Assembly (NCBI RefSeq): GCF_016745505.1
Contig: NZ_JAERUC010000173.1
Span: forward strand, 1 to 52,975
Direction: 5' to 3'
DNA: 52,975 bases
Source of the DNA: Streptomyces silvae
GTDB lineage: Bacteria > Actinomycetota > Actinomycetes > Streptomycetales > Streptomycetaceae
Part shown: positions 33,097-40,790 of the stretch, one piece after another
Layout: every line of letters starts with the position of its first letter
How positions within the stretch are numbered: the first letter of the stretch is position 1
The notes under the pieces: generated by a model
Told to the model about the DNA's origin: nothing
The model's input: the letters and a program-made list of their open reading frames with translations, nothing else
The model's database searches: none
Made by a program: the position numbers and the translations under genes

Positions 33097-34311
33097 CTAC
33101 CTCTCCAGGACGAGCGCGGAGCCCTGGCCCACGCCGATGCACAGCGTCGCCACGCCGACGCCCGACCCCGCCGCCCTGAGCTGGTGGGCGATCGACCCGG
33201 CGAGGCGCGCCCCCGAGGCACCGAGCGGGTGGCCGATCGCGATCGCCCCGCCCCTCGGGTTGAGGACGGACGGGTCGAGGTCGGGCCACTCGGCGAGACA
33301 GCCCAGCACCTGGGCGGCGAAGGCCTCGTTGAGTTCGAGGGCGGTGAGGTCGGCGAAGCTCCTGCCCGCGCGGTCCAGAGCCCTGTTCACCGCCTCGACG
33401 GGGGCGAGCCCGAAGTGGTGCGGCTCGTTGGCGGACACGGCGGAGGCCGTGATCCGGGCCAGCGGCTCGCGGCCGGTGGCCCGCAGACCGTCCTCGTCGG
33501 CCAGCAGCAGGGCCGACGCGCCGTCGTTCAGCGGGGAGGAGTTGCCCGCGGTGACGGTGCCGCCGTCCGTACGGAAGGAGGGAGGGAGCTTCGCCATCGC
33601 CTCCAGCGACGCGTCGTCCCTGATGCACTCGTCCCGGTCGACGACGACCGGATCACCCTTGCGGCGCGGGATCGTCAGGGGAGCGATCTCCCCGTCGAAC
33701 AGCCCCGCCGCCCGGGCCGCCGACGCCTTGCGGTGGGAGGCGAGCGCGAACTCGTCCTGCTGCTCACGGCTGATGGAGTGCTTCTCGGCGATCAGCTCGG
33801 CGCTCTCGCCGAGCGGCACCGTCCACTGCGGATCCATCCGGGGGTTGACCATGCGCCAGCCCAGGGTGGTCGAGTACATCTCGGGGTGCCCGGCCGGGAA
33901 GGCGCGGTCGCTCTTGGGCAGCACGTACGGGGCGCGGGTCATCGACTCGACGCCGCCGGCGATGACGAGGGAGTGGTCGCCGAGCGCCACGGCCCGGGCC
34001 GCCTGCACGACGGCCTCGAGACCGGAGGCGCAGAGCCGGTTGACGGTCACCCCGGGGACGGAGACCGGCAGACCCGCGAGGAGCGCGGCCATCCTGCCGA
34101 CGTTGCGGTTCTCCTCGCCCGCGCCGTTGGCGTTGCCGAGCACCACATCACCGATGCGCGACGGGTCCAGCTCCGGGGTGCGTTCGAGCAGCGCGCGGAG
34201 GGTGTGGGCGGCGAGGTCGTCGGGCCGCACCTGCGCCAGCGCCCCGTTGTACCTGCCGATCGGGGTGCGGACGGCGTCGACGATGTACACGTCGCGGGGG
34301 CGGAAGCTCAT
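33097..34311 (-). CDS. pcaF: Thiolase, 3-oxoadipyl-CoA thiolase (PcaF-like)
   Basis: 404 aa from ATG at 34311, overlapping the pcaJ stop as ATGA. Thiolase motifs: nucleophile Cys in NRLCASGLEAV, GGVESMTRAPYV, NEAFAAQ, GHPLGASGAR (catalytic His) and the second Cys in TLCIGVGQG. Its position right after the two CoA-transferase subunits, and the divergent PcaR-like regulator, identify it as the last step of the beta-ketoadipate pathway (3-oxoadipyl-CoA to acetyl-CoA and succinyl-CoA). A general acetyl-CoA acetyltransferase would look similar. Confidence 0.88.
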   Translation of the reverse strand: MSFRPRDVYIVDAVRTPIGRYNGALAQVRPDDLAAHTLRALLERTPELDPSRIGDVVLGNANGAGEENRNVGRMAALLAGLPVSVPGVTVNRLCASGLEAVVQAARAVALGDHSLVIAGGVESMTRAPYVLPKSDRAFPAGHPEMYSTTLGWRMVNPRMDPQWTVPLGESAELIAEKHSISREQQDEFALASHRKASAARAAGLFDGEIAPLTIPRRKGDPVVVDRDECIRDDASLEAMAKLPPSFRTDGGTVTAGNSSPLNDGASALLLADEDGLRATGREPLARITASAVSANEPHHFGLAPVEAVNRALDRAGRSFADLTALELNEAFAAQVLGCLAEWPDLDPSVLNPRGGAIAIGHPLGASGARLAGSIAHQLRAAGSGVGVATLCIGVGQGSALVLER

Positions 34312-34955
34312 GATGCGGTCCTCTCGGCTGTACGGACCGGAGCGGCCGTCCGCTCCAGGACCTCGGCGGCGGTCACCCCGGGGGCGGTCTCCACCAGGAC
34401 CAAGCCGTCCTCGGTCACGTCGAGCACGGCGAGATCCGTGATGACGCGGTCGACGCACGCCTTGCCGGTCAGCGGCAGGGTGCACTCCTCGACGATCTTG
34501 GGGCTGCCGTCCTTGGCGGTGTGCGTCATGGTCACGATCACGCGGCGGGCCCCGTGCACGAGGTCCATCGCCCCGCCGATCCCGGTCACCATCTTCCCGG
34601 GCACCGCCCAGTTGGCGAGATCGCCCCGGGCCGAGACCTCCATGGCCCCGAGGACGGCGGAGTCGATGTGGCCGCCGCGGATCATGCCGAAGGAGAGCGC
34701 CGAGTCGAAGAACGAGGCGCCCGGCCGGACGGTCACCGTCTCCTTGCCCGCGTTGATCAGATCCGGGTCGACGTCCTCCTCGTACGGGAAGGCGCCGGTG
34801 CCCAGGATGCCGTTCTCGGACTCCAGGACGACGTGCACGCCCTCGGGCAGATGGTTGGGGATCAGCGTCGGCAGTCCGATGCCGAGGTTGACGTACTCGC
34901 CGTCGCGCAGCTCCGCGGCCGCCCTGGCGGCCATCTCGTTCCTCGTCCAGGCCAT
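34308..34955 (-). CDS. pcaJ: 3-oxoadipate CoA-transferase subunit B
   Basis: 215 aa. The catalytic Glu lies in LESENGILGTGAFP (the SENG motif of class I CoA-transferase beta subunits). GIGLPTLIPNHLPEG and GGHIDSAVLGAMEVS are further hallmarks. It pairs with the alpha subunit encoded just upstream, which overlaps it by one base, to move CoA from succinyl-CoA to 3-oxoadipate. The closely related acetoacetate transferase (SCOT) cannot be excluded from sequence alone. Confidence 0.9.
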   Translation of the reverse strand: MAWTRNEMAARAAAELRDGEYVNLGIGLPTLIPNHLPEGVHVVLESENGILGTGAFPYEEDVDPDLINAGKETVTVRPGASFFDSALSFGMIRGGHIDSAVLGAMEVSARGDLANWAVPGKMVTGIGGAMDLVHGARRVIVTMTHTAKDGSPKIVEECTLPLTGKACVDRVITDLAVLDVTEDGLVLVETAPGVTAAEVLERTAAPVRTAERTAS

Positions 34956-35737
34956 CAGTGCCGCGCCTCCCGCTCGGTGATCGTCCGCTTCTCGACCTTC
35001 TTGTCCACGGCCTGCCCGGGGGTCAGCGCGACCACCCGCTGCACGAAGATGCCGGGCAGGTGGACGTGGTCCGGGTCGATCTCGCCCGGCTCGACCAGCT
35101 CCTCGACCTCCGCGACGGTGATCCGGCCGGCCATCGCGGCGAGCGGGTTGAAGTTGCGCGCGGACCTGTTGAAGACGAGGTTGCCGTGCCGGTCGCCCTT
35201 CGCCGCCCTGACGAGGGCGAAGTCGGTGCGGATGCCGTGCTCCAGGACGTACTCGGTGCCGTCGAAGTCGCGTACCTCCTTGGCGGGGGAGGCCAGGGAC
35301 ACCCCGCCCTCGCCGTCGTAACGCCAGGGGAGTCCGCCGTCGGCGACCTGTGTGCCCACGCCGGCGGGGGTGTAGAACGCGGGTATCCCCGACCCGCCGG
35401 CCCGGAGGCGCTCGGCCAGGGTGCCCTGGGGGATCAGCTCGAGCTCCAGCTCACCGCCGAGGTACTGCCGGGCGAACTCCTTGTTCGCGCCGATGTACGA
35501 GCCGGTCACCCGGCTGATGCGGCCCGCGGAGAGCAGCACCGCCAGACCGGTATCCATCGCTCCGCAGTTGTTGGACACGACACCGAGCCCGCTGACGCCG
35601 CTCGCGTACAGCGCGTCGATCAACACGTTCGGCACACCGCTGAGGCCGAAGCCCCCCACTGCCACCGACGCGCCGTCCGGCACGTCGGCGACGGCCAGCG
35701 CCGCCGACGCGACCACCTTGTCCATGGGACCGTCCAT
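34955..35737 (-). CDS. pcaI: 3-oxoadipate CoA-transferase subunit A
   Basis: 260 aa from ATG at 35737; MDKVVASAAL at 35725 is an equally plausible start. Glycine-rich GGFGLSGVPNVLID and the central VVSNNCGAMD, GSYIGANKEF and ELELIPQGTLAERLRAGGSG blocks define the CoA-transferase alpha subunit. It is the first gene of pcaIJF. Its start lies 13 nt from the perfect inverted repeat at 35751-35774, so the divergent IclR protein should control it. Confidence 0.9.
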   Translation of the reverse strand: MDGPMDKVVASAALAVADVPDGASVAVGGFGLSGVPNVLIDALYASGVSGLGVVSNNCGAMDTGLAVLLSAGRISRVTGSYIGANKEFARQYLGGELELELIPQGTLAERLRAGGSGIPAFYTPAGVGTQVADGGLPWRYDGEGGVSLASPAKEVRDFDGTEYVLEHGIRTDFALVRAAKGDRHGNLVFNRSARNFNPLAAMAGRITVAEVEELVEPGEIDPDHVHLPGIFVQRVVALTPGQAVDKKVEKRTITEREARH

Positions 35738-35750
35738 CCATTAGTGTTCG

Positions 35751-35774
35751 CATAGTGAAGTTTCCTTCACTATG
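35751..35774. promoter_or_regulatory. Perfect inverted repeat between pcaI and pcaR (PcaR operator)
   Basis: CATAGTGAAG-TTTC-CTTCACTATG, a perfect 10-bp dyad with a 4-nt spacer, lies in the 106-nt divergent gap. Length and symmetry suit an IclR-type regulator. A plus-strand -10-like TATGAT overlaps its right half (35771-35776), so binding would also affect the regulator's own transcription. Confidence 0.8.
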
Positions 35775-35843
35775 ATGCGATGAGTCTGCCGCCCGGGCCG
35801 GAGCTCTGTCAACGGCCGGGGCGCCTGCCCGAGGGAGGAACGG

Positions 35844-37508
35844 ATGCCGACGACCCGGACCGCGCGGCGCGGCGCGGAGGTGCCCGCGGAGGCCGTCGCC
35901 CCGCTGATGCGCGGCATCGCCGTCCTGCGCCGGCTGACCGAGGCCGACGGCTCCCTGGCCCTCGGCGACCTGGAGCGCGCCACCGGACTGGCCCGCTCGA
36001 CCGTCGACCGGGTCACGCTCACGCTCGCTCGCACGGGATACGTCCGTATCGACGGCAGGACCGTCACCCTCGCGCCGCGCCTGATGGAGCTGGGCAACGC
36101 CTATCTCTCCTCGGTCCGCCTTCCCGGTCTCCTGGGCGACCGGGCCGACGCCCTCGCGGACGAACTCGACGAGACGGTCTCCCTCGCCGTGCCCGACGGC
36201 GGCGGGATCCGCTTCGTGCACCAGGCCACCCGCCGGCGTGCGATGTCCCTGCGCTTCCGCATCGGCGACCTGCTGCCCGTCGAACGCACCGCCCCGGGCA
36301 CGCTGTTCGCCACCCTCTGGGGGGCCGGGGAGTGGCAGGCCTGGCGGGAGCGGCGGGCCTCGGACCCGGAGGGGGAGGGCTTCCCGTCCCTGCCGAAGCG
36401 CCCCGGCCCGGCGGACGACCTGTTCGAGGAACGGGTGGCGGCGGCGCGGGCCGACGGCTGGGCGGTGGACGACCAGCTGATCGAACCGGGCCTGCTCGCC
36501 CTCGCCGTCCCCGTACGGGACCCCGACGGCGGCTTCGCCTGTGTGCTCAGCGTGGTCAGCCACACCAGCCGGCACACCGCGCGGGGGCTCCGCGAGGACC
36601 TCCTGCCGCGGCTGCGCGACGCCGCCTCGGCGATGGAGCGCCGGCTGCGCGACGCGCCGCCGGCCGGCACCTCGCCCTCCGAGGGGGCCCTCGCCTCATG
36701 GACCACTGCCTCGAAGCAGGAGCTGGGCCGGGGGTTCGTCGAGTCCCTCGCCCGGGGCCTGACCGTCGTCACCGCCTTCGGCGACGGCGGAGCGGCCCTG
36801 ACGCTCAGTGCCGTCGCCCGTGCGACGGGCCTCTCACGCGCCTCCGCGCGCCGGGCCCTGCTCACCCTCGAACACCTCGGCTACGTCACGGCCGAGGGCC
36901 GCGACCACCGGCTCACCCCCCGTGTCCTGGCGCTCGGATACCCGCCGCTCTCCCGCACCACCCTGGCGCGCATCGCCGGCCCGCACCTCTCCGCGCTCGC
37001 CGGGCGGATCCAGGACTCCGCGTCCCTGGCCGTCCTCGCCGACGACTCCGTGCAGTACGTGGCGCGCGCCGCGACCCACCGCATCATGGACGTCGACATC
37101 ACCGTCGGCACCCGCTTCCCCGCCTACGCCACCTCCCTGGGCCGCGTCCTGCTGGCCGACCTGCCACCCGCCGCCCTGGCGCCCCTCCTCGACCACGCGG
37201 AACTGCGCCCCCTGGCCCCCCACACCCTCACCCACCGCACCGAGCTCGAAGCCGCGCTGGAGCGTGCGTGCGCCGAGGGGTACGCCCTGGTCGACGAGGA
37301 GCTGGAAGCGGGCCTGCGCTCGATCGCCGTACCCGTGCGGGACCGGGCGGGCTCGGCCGTCGCGTCCATCAACGTGGCCATGCACAGCAGCAGCCGGACG
37401 ATCGAGGCGTGCCTGGAGGAGGTCCTTCCCGAACTGCGCCTCACCGCCGGGCACATCGAGTCCGAGCTGCACATCGCGGCCCGCTTCACCCAGGTCCCGC
37501 TGATGTGA
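35844..37508 (+). CDS. pcaR: Double-length IclR family regulator (PcaR-like)
   Basis: 554 aa, twice the usual 250-280 aa. Two complete IclR units are fused. Unit 1 (about 20-280) has the helix-turn-helix LALGDLERATGLARSTVDRVTL and an effector domain ending near ASAMERRL. Unit 2 (about 300-550) has LTLSAVARATGLSRASARRALLTLEHLGYV and the effector block SINVAMHSSSRT. Single IclR proteins bind DNA as dimers, so the fusion may be a built-in dimer with two different halves. Divergence from pcaIJF points to beta-ketoadipate or protocatechuate control. Confidence 0.88.
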   Translation: MPTTRTARRGAEVPAEAVAPLMRGIAVLRRLTEADGSLALGDLERATGLARSTVDRVTLTLARTGYVRIDGRTVTLAPRLMELGNAYLSSVRLPGLLGDRADALADELDETVSLAVPDGGGIRFVHQATRRRAMSLRFRIGDLLPVERTAPGTLFATLWGAGEWQAWRERRASDPEGEGFPSLPKRPGPADDLFEERVAAARADGWAVDDQLIEPGLLALAVPVRDPDGGFACVLSVVSHTSRHTARGLREDLLPRLRDAASAMERRLRDAPPAGTSPSEGALASWTTASKQELGRGFVESLARGLTVVTAFGDGGAALTLSAVARATGLSRASARRALLTLEHLGYVTAEGRDHRLTPRVLALGYPPLSRTTLARIAGPHLSALAGRIQDSASLAVLADDSVQYVARAATHRIMDVDITVGTRFPAYATSLGRVLLADLPPAALAPLLDHAELRPLAPHTLTHRTELEAALERACAEGYALVDEELEAGLRSIAVPVRDRAGSAVASINVAMHSSSRTIEACLEEVLPELRLTAGHIESELHIAARFTQVPLM

Positions 37509-37627
37509 GCCGGCGGGTCACGACCCCGGGCGGCGCCTCGCCGGACCGCTCGACGCGAGGGGCCCGGCGCCCCGGCGTGCGTACACCGTCACGCGGCGGC
37601 CCCGGTGCCGGCCGATAGGTTGTGCGC

Positions 37628-38605
37628 ATGGTGGCGAACGAGGGTGGGACCGTGGTCGGGGACGTCGATGACCGGGGCTGGTCCCACACGCGGGCCTGGG
37701 TGGAGGAGCGTGTCGGCGGAGACCGCCGCATCGACGCCGCCGAGCGACTGCGGGGCGGATGGACCTCGGAGATGCGGAGTCTGCGCGTCGGCGGAACGGG
37801 GGAGCCGCAGCGGTTCGTGCTGAGATCGTTCGTGAAGCCGTTCTTCGTCCAGCACGCGAAGGGCCTGCTCACCCGGGAAGCGGACGTACTGAGTCTTCTC
37901 CACCGGACCGACGTGCCGGTGGCCGAGTTGCGCGGTCTCGACGCGACGGCGGCGTACTGCGACCACCCGTCGCTGCTGATGTCACTGCTCCCCGGCGGTG
38001 TGCGACTGGACGAGGCGGGAGCGGAGCTGCGGACCGGGCTTCTGGCCCGCCAACTCGTCGGCATCCACCGGATACGTGTCCCGGCCGAGGCCCGGCCGCG
38101 CGTGTACGAGGCCTGGACGTCCCCCGACCGGGTGCGGCTACCGGAAACCACCGGGCGACCGGACCTGTGGCGGCGGGCCGTGGACGTCATCCGGCGCGAT
38201 CCCCCCGCGTACCGGCCCTGTTTCCTGCACCGGGACTTCCACCCCGGCAACGTGCTCTTCACCGGGCAGGGCGCCCGTACGGAGATCAGCGGTGTCGTCG
38301 ACTGGGTGGAGACCTCCTGGGGACCGGCCGACCTGGACGTGGCGCACTGCTCCACGGCCCTGGCCCTCCTGTACGGCGCCCGGGAGGGGATGCGGCTCGC
38401 CGACCGCTATCTGGCCTGCGGGGGCACGCTGAGCGAGGACCCGGCGGCCCACCTGTACTGGCGCGTCCTGGACGCGCTCGCGTTCGCGCCGGACGCCGAG
38501 AAGGTGGCGGTGCCCTGGCGCGAACTGGGCCGCACCCTGACGTCCGCCCTGCTCACCAGCAGGCTGGAGGAGTACCTCGAAGAGCTGTTCCGCCGCTTCG
38601 GCTGA
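37628..38605 (+). CDS. Aminoglycoside phosphotransferase-fold kinase
   Basis: 325 aa from ATG at 37628 (an in-frame GTG lies at 37622). The APH/choline-kinase catalytic loop is LHRDFHPGNVLF (Brenner motif with catalytic Asp and metal-binding Asn) and the second metal Asp lies in ISGVVDWVETSWG. The N-lobe Lys region is RFVLRSFVK. Most chromosomal members of this broad family phosphorylate small metabolites, not antibiotics. Neighbours give no clue to substrate, so a resistance role should not be assumed. Confidence 0.83.
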   Translation: MVANEGGTVVGDVDDRGWSHTRAWVEERVGGDRRIDAAERLRGGWTSEMRSLRVGGTGEPQRFVLRSFVKPFFVQHAKGLLTREADVLSLLHRTDVPVAELRGLDATAAYCDHPSLLMSLLPGGVRLDEAGAELRTGLLARQLVGIHRIRVPAEARPRVYEAWTSPDRVRLPETTGRPDLWRRAVDVIRRDPPAYRPCFLHRDFHPGNVLFTGQGARTEISGVVDWVETSWGPADLDVAHCSTALALLYGAREGMRLADRYLACGGTLSEDPAAHLYWRVLDALAFAPDAEKVAVPWRELGRTLTSALLTSRLEEYLEELFRRFG

Positions 38606-38635
38606 CCGCCTCCGCACCCGGCGCCGCCCTGATGG

Positions 38636-39775
38636 TCACGCCTCGAAAGAGGTGAACATGTCGACGAGCGGCTGGGGTGCCCGGGCGTCGAACAGCATCT
38701 CCTGGCTCCTGGCGGACTCGGCAGCGGTCTGCTCGCTCCGCGGGAACAGGGCCGACTCGTAGACGGACAGCGCGGTCTCCGTGTCCGTGGGGTGCGCGGC
38801 GAGGGCCTCGCCCAGCTCCGCACCGTCGAACATCGCGAGGTTGGCGCCCTCCCCGGCGAACGGGGACATCAGGTGCGCGGCGTCGCCGAGCAGGGTCACC
38901 CCGGGGACGCGCTGCCAGCGGTGCCCGACGGGCAGCGCGTGGATGAGCCGCGGGGTCAGCGCTCCGTCCGCCTCGGTGATCAGGGCGCGCAGACCGGGCG
39001 CCCAGTCCGTGAAGTGCTCCAGCAGCGCGGCCTTGGCGGCCTCCGTGTCGGTGAAGTCGATCGTGGACAGCCAGTCCTCGGCCGCGCGCAGGGCGGTGTA
39101 GATGTGCAGGCTGCCGTCCGTCTCGCGGTGGGCCAGGAACCCCTTGTCGTCACCGAGCGCGAAGAACATCCCGCCGCCGATCAGTTCGGCGGAGGCAGGG
39201 TGGCGTTCGTCGGCGTCGAAGAGGTCCAGCTCGACGAAGGAGATGCCGGTGTAGGCGGGCCGTGCCGGCGAGAGGAGCGGGCGGATCCTCGACCAGGCAC
39301 CGTCCGCGCCGACGAGCAGGTCCGTGGTGAACGTGGTGCCGTCCGCGAGGGTCACCCGGTGGCGCCCTCCGTCGAGCGGCGCGGCGTCCGTGACCTTGCT
39401 GCCCCAGCGGACGGTGCCCTCGGGGAGCGCGTCGAGCAGGAGGTCGCGCAGATCGCCCCGGTCGATCTCGGGGCGGCCGCCGTCGCCGTCGTCCTTCTGC
39501 TCCAGCAGCACCTCGGCCCGCTTGTCGAGCACGCGCAGGGCCTCGCCGCCGGGATGGACCTTGGCCCGGAACTCCTCGTACAGCCCCGCCGCGCGCAACG
39601 CGGCCTGGCCGGTCTCCTCGTGGATGTCGAGCATGCCGCCCTGGGTGCGCGCCTGCCGGTCGGCGTCCAGGTCGAACACGGCGGAGCCGATGCCGTGCAC
39701 ATGGAGGACCCGGGCGAGGACCAGGCCGCTGAGGCCGGCCCCGACGATGGTGACGGGGTGATGGGTGGTGTTCAT
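38636..39775 (-). CDS. FAD-dependent monooxygenase, TetX-like
   Basis: 379 aa from ATG at 39775, with AAGG 7 nt upstream. The FAD-binding GAGLSGLVLARVLHVHG, the PEIDRGDLRDLLLDAL block with the NADPH/FAD-contact Arg, and GDAAHLMSPFAGEGANLAM (second FAD motif) are all present. GGMLDIHEETGQAALRAAGL is close to the GGTLDLHKGSGQ block of the tetracycline-inactivating monooxygenase TetX, closer than to generic phenol hydroxylases. It is co-directional with a TetR-type regulator 40 nt upstream. The substrate is unproven; a tetracycline or another polyketide is possible. Confidence 0.87.
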   Translation of the reverse strand: MNTTHHPVTIVGAGLSGLVLARVLHVHGIGSAVFDLDADRQARTQGGMLDIHEETGQAALRAAGLYEEFRAKVHPGGEALRVLDKRAEVLLEQKDDGDGGRPEIDRGDLRDLLLDALPEGTVRWGSKVTDAAPLDGGRHRVTLADGTTFTTDLLVGADGAWSRIRPLLSPARPAYTGISFVELDLFDADERHPASAELIGGGMFFALGDDKGFLAHRETDGSLHIYTALRAAEDWLSTIDFTDTEAAKAALLEHFTDWAPGLRALITEADGALTPRLIHALPVGHRWQRVPGVTLLGDAAHLMSPFAGEGANLAMFDGAELGEALAAHPTDTETALSVYESALFPRSEQTAAESARSQEMLFDARAPQPLVDMFTSFEA

Positions 39776-39815
39776 GGTGGTGCCTTCGCTTTCTGCTGGG
39801 AGCCGGTGGCGGGGC

Positions 39816-40499
39816 TCAGCGGGGGGTGGCGGCCGTGCCGTTGACGACCGCCCGGAAGATCCAGGCCAGCCGCTGGTGCGGGGAGCCGGAGAACAGGTCG
39901 CTGCCGAGCGCGGCGATACGCGGATGGGTCCGGGCCGACGCCTGGCCCAACGCCTCGACCAGGGCGCTGTGTTCGTCCTCGGCGTCGGGTGCGTCGTCGC
40001 GCGCGGACTGCTCGGCCGCGGTGGCGGTGGCCACCTGGAGGAGTACGTCGACGCCCCAGGCGGCCTGCCCGTCCGGGACGCCGCCCTGGTGCAGGAGGTC
40101 GAGGACCGTCTCCACGAGCGCCAGGTAGTGCGGCCCGGAGGGGCGGGCGACCAGCGCGGAGTGGGCGAGGCCCGGATTCTCGAACAGCACGCCGGTGTAC
40201 GACAGCAGCACCCGCGCCAGCCGCTCACGCCAGTCGCCCTCGCCGCCGGCCGGTGAGAGGTCGACCGCGCCGAGCAGCTCCTCCAGGATCGCGGCGTGCA
40301 GTTCGGCGGTGCCGGCGACGTACACGTACAGCGATGCCGGGCCCGTGTCGAGCTCCTGGGCCAGTCGGCGCATGGTGACGCGCTGGAGTCCTTCGGCGGC
40401 CATGACGCGGACCGCCGCGTCGATGATGGCCTCGTGGGTGAGGGCGGGCTTGGCCGGCCGTTCGCGGCGGCTGCGGGGGGCTGGGGTTCGCGGAGTCAC
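39816..40499 (-). CDS. TetR/AcrR family repressor with TetR_C-type C-terminus
   Basis: 227 aa from GTG at 40499, the only family-consistent start. The helix-turn-helix is ALTHEAIIDAAVRVMAAEG followed by MRRLAQELDTGPASLYVYVAG. The C-terminal domain has the layout of the tetracycline-repressor C-terminal family (GDWRERLARVLLSYTGVLFENPGLA .. FRAVVNGT). Two tandem palindromes lie just upstream. It probably represses itself and the TetX-like monooxygenase, and is released by that enzyme's substrate. Confidence 0.9.
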   Translation of the reverse strand: MTPRTPAPRSRRERPAKPALTHEAIIDAAVRVMAAEGLQRVTMRRLAQELDTGPASLYVYVAGTAELHAAILEELLGAVDLSPAGGEGDWRERLARVLLSYTGVLFENPGLAHSALVARPSGPHYLALVETVLDLLHQGGVPDGQAAWGVDVLLQVATATAAEQSARDDAPDAEDEHSALVEALGQASARTHPRIAALGSDLFSGSPHQRLAWIFRAVVNGTAATPR

Positions 40500-40511
40500 C
40501 CCTCGACCATA

Positions 40512-40540
40512 ACGAACATGTTCGTAACGAACAAGTTCGT
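40512..40540. promoter_or_regulatory. Tandem TetR operators
   Basis: Two 14-bp dyads sit end to end: ACGAACATGTTCGT (40512-40525, perfect palindrome) and ACGAACAAGTTCGT (40527-40540, perfect apart from its AA centre). The period is 15 bp. They lie 13-41 nt upstream of the GTG of the TetR gene, where they would block its promoter. Confidence 0.85.
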
Positions 40541-40790
40541 CGCATCCGGCCGGGTACGCGTACGGCGGTGCGGGCCTGCCGGCCACCGCGCGGGGTAGGC
40601 GACCGGTCGACGGGCCCACGGCACCGTCACCCGCGCCGGGCATCGCTACCGCCCGTCGCGCATCGCGGGCCTCACCGCACCGCCGGGCCCCCTCCGGGTG
40701 CGGAGGAGGACGGGGGAACAGAGGATGCGAGGGGTGGCGAGCCGCACCGGCCCCGTCGTACCGAGAAGCGACGTGCGAGGAGACAACACC

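Noticed and set aside
30868..34980. A 1370-aa plus-strand open frame opposite the SpoIIE and pca genes
   Set aside because: The opposite strand holds clear catalytic motifs of known enzymes; this frame is a composition artefact.
37628..38605. Aminoglycoside resistance gene
   Set aside because: Only the general APH fold is visible. Most such Streptomyces proteins are not resistance enzymes, so no resistance symbol is given.
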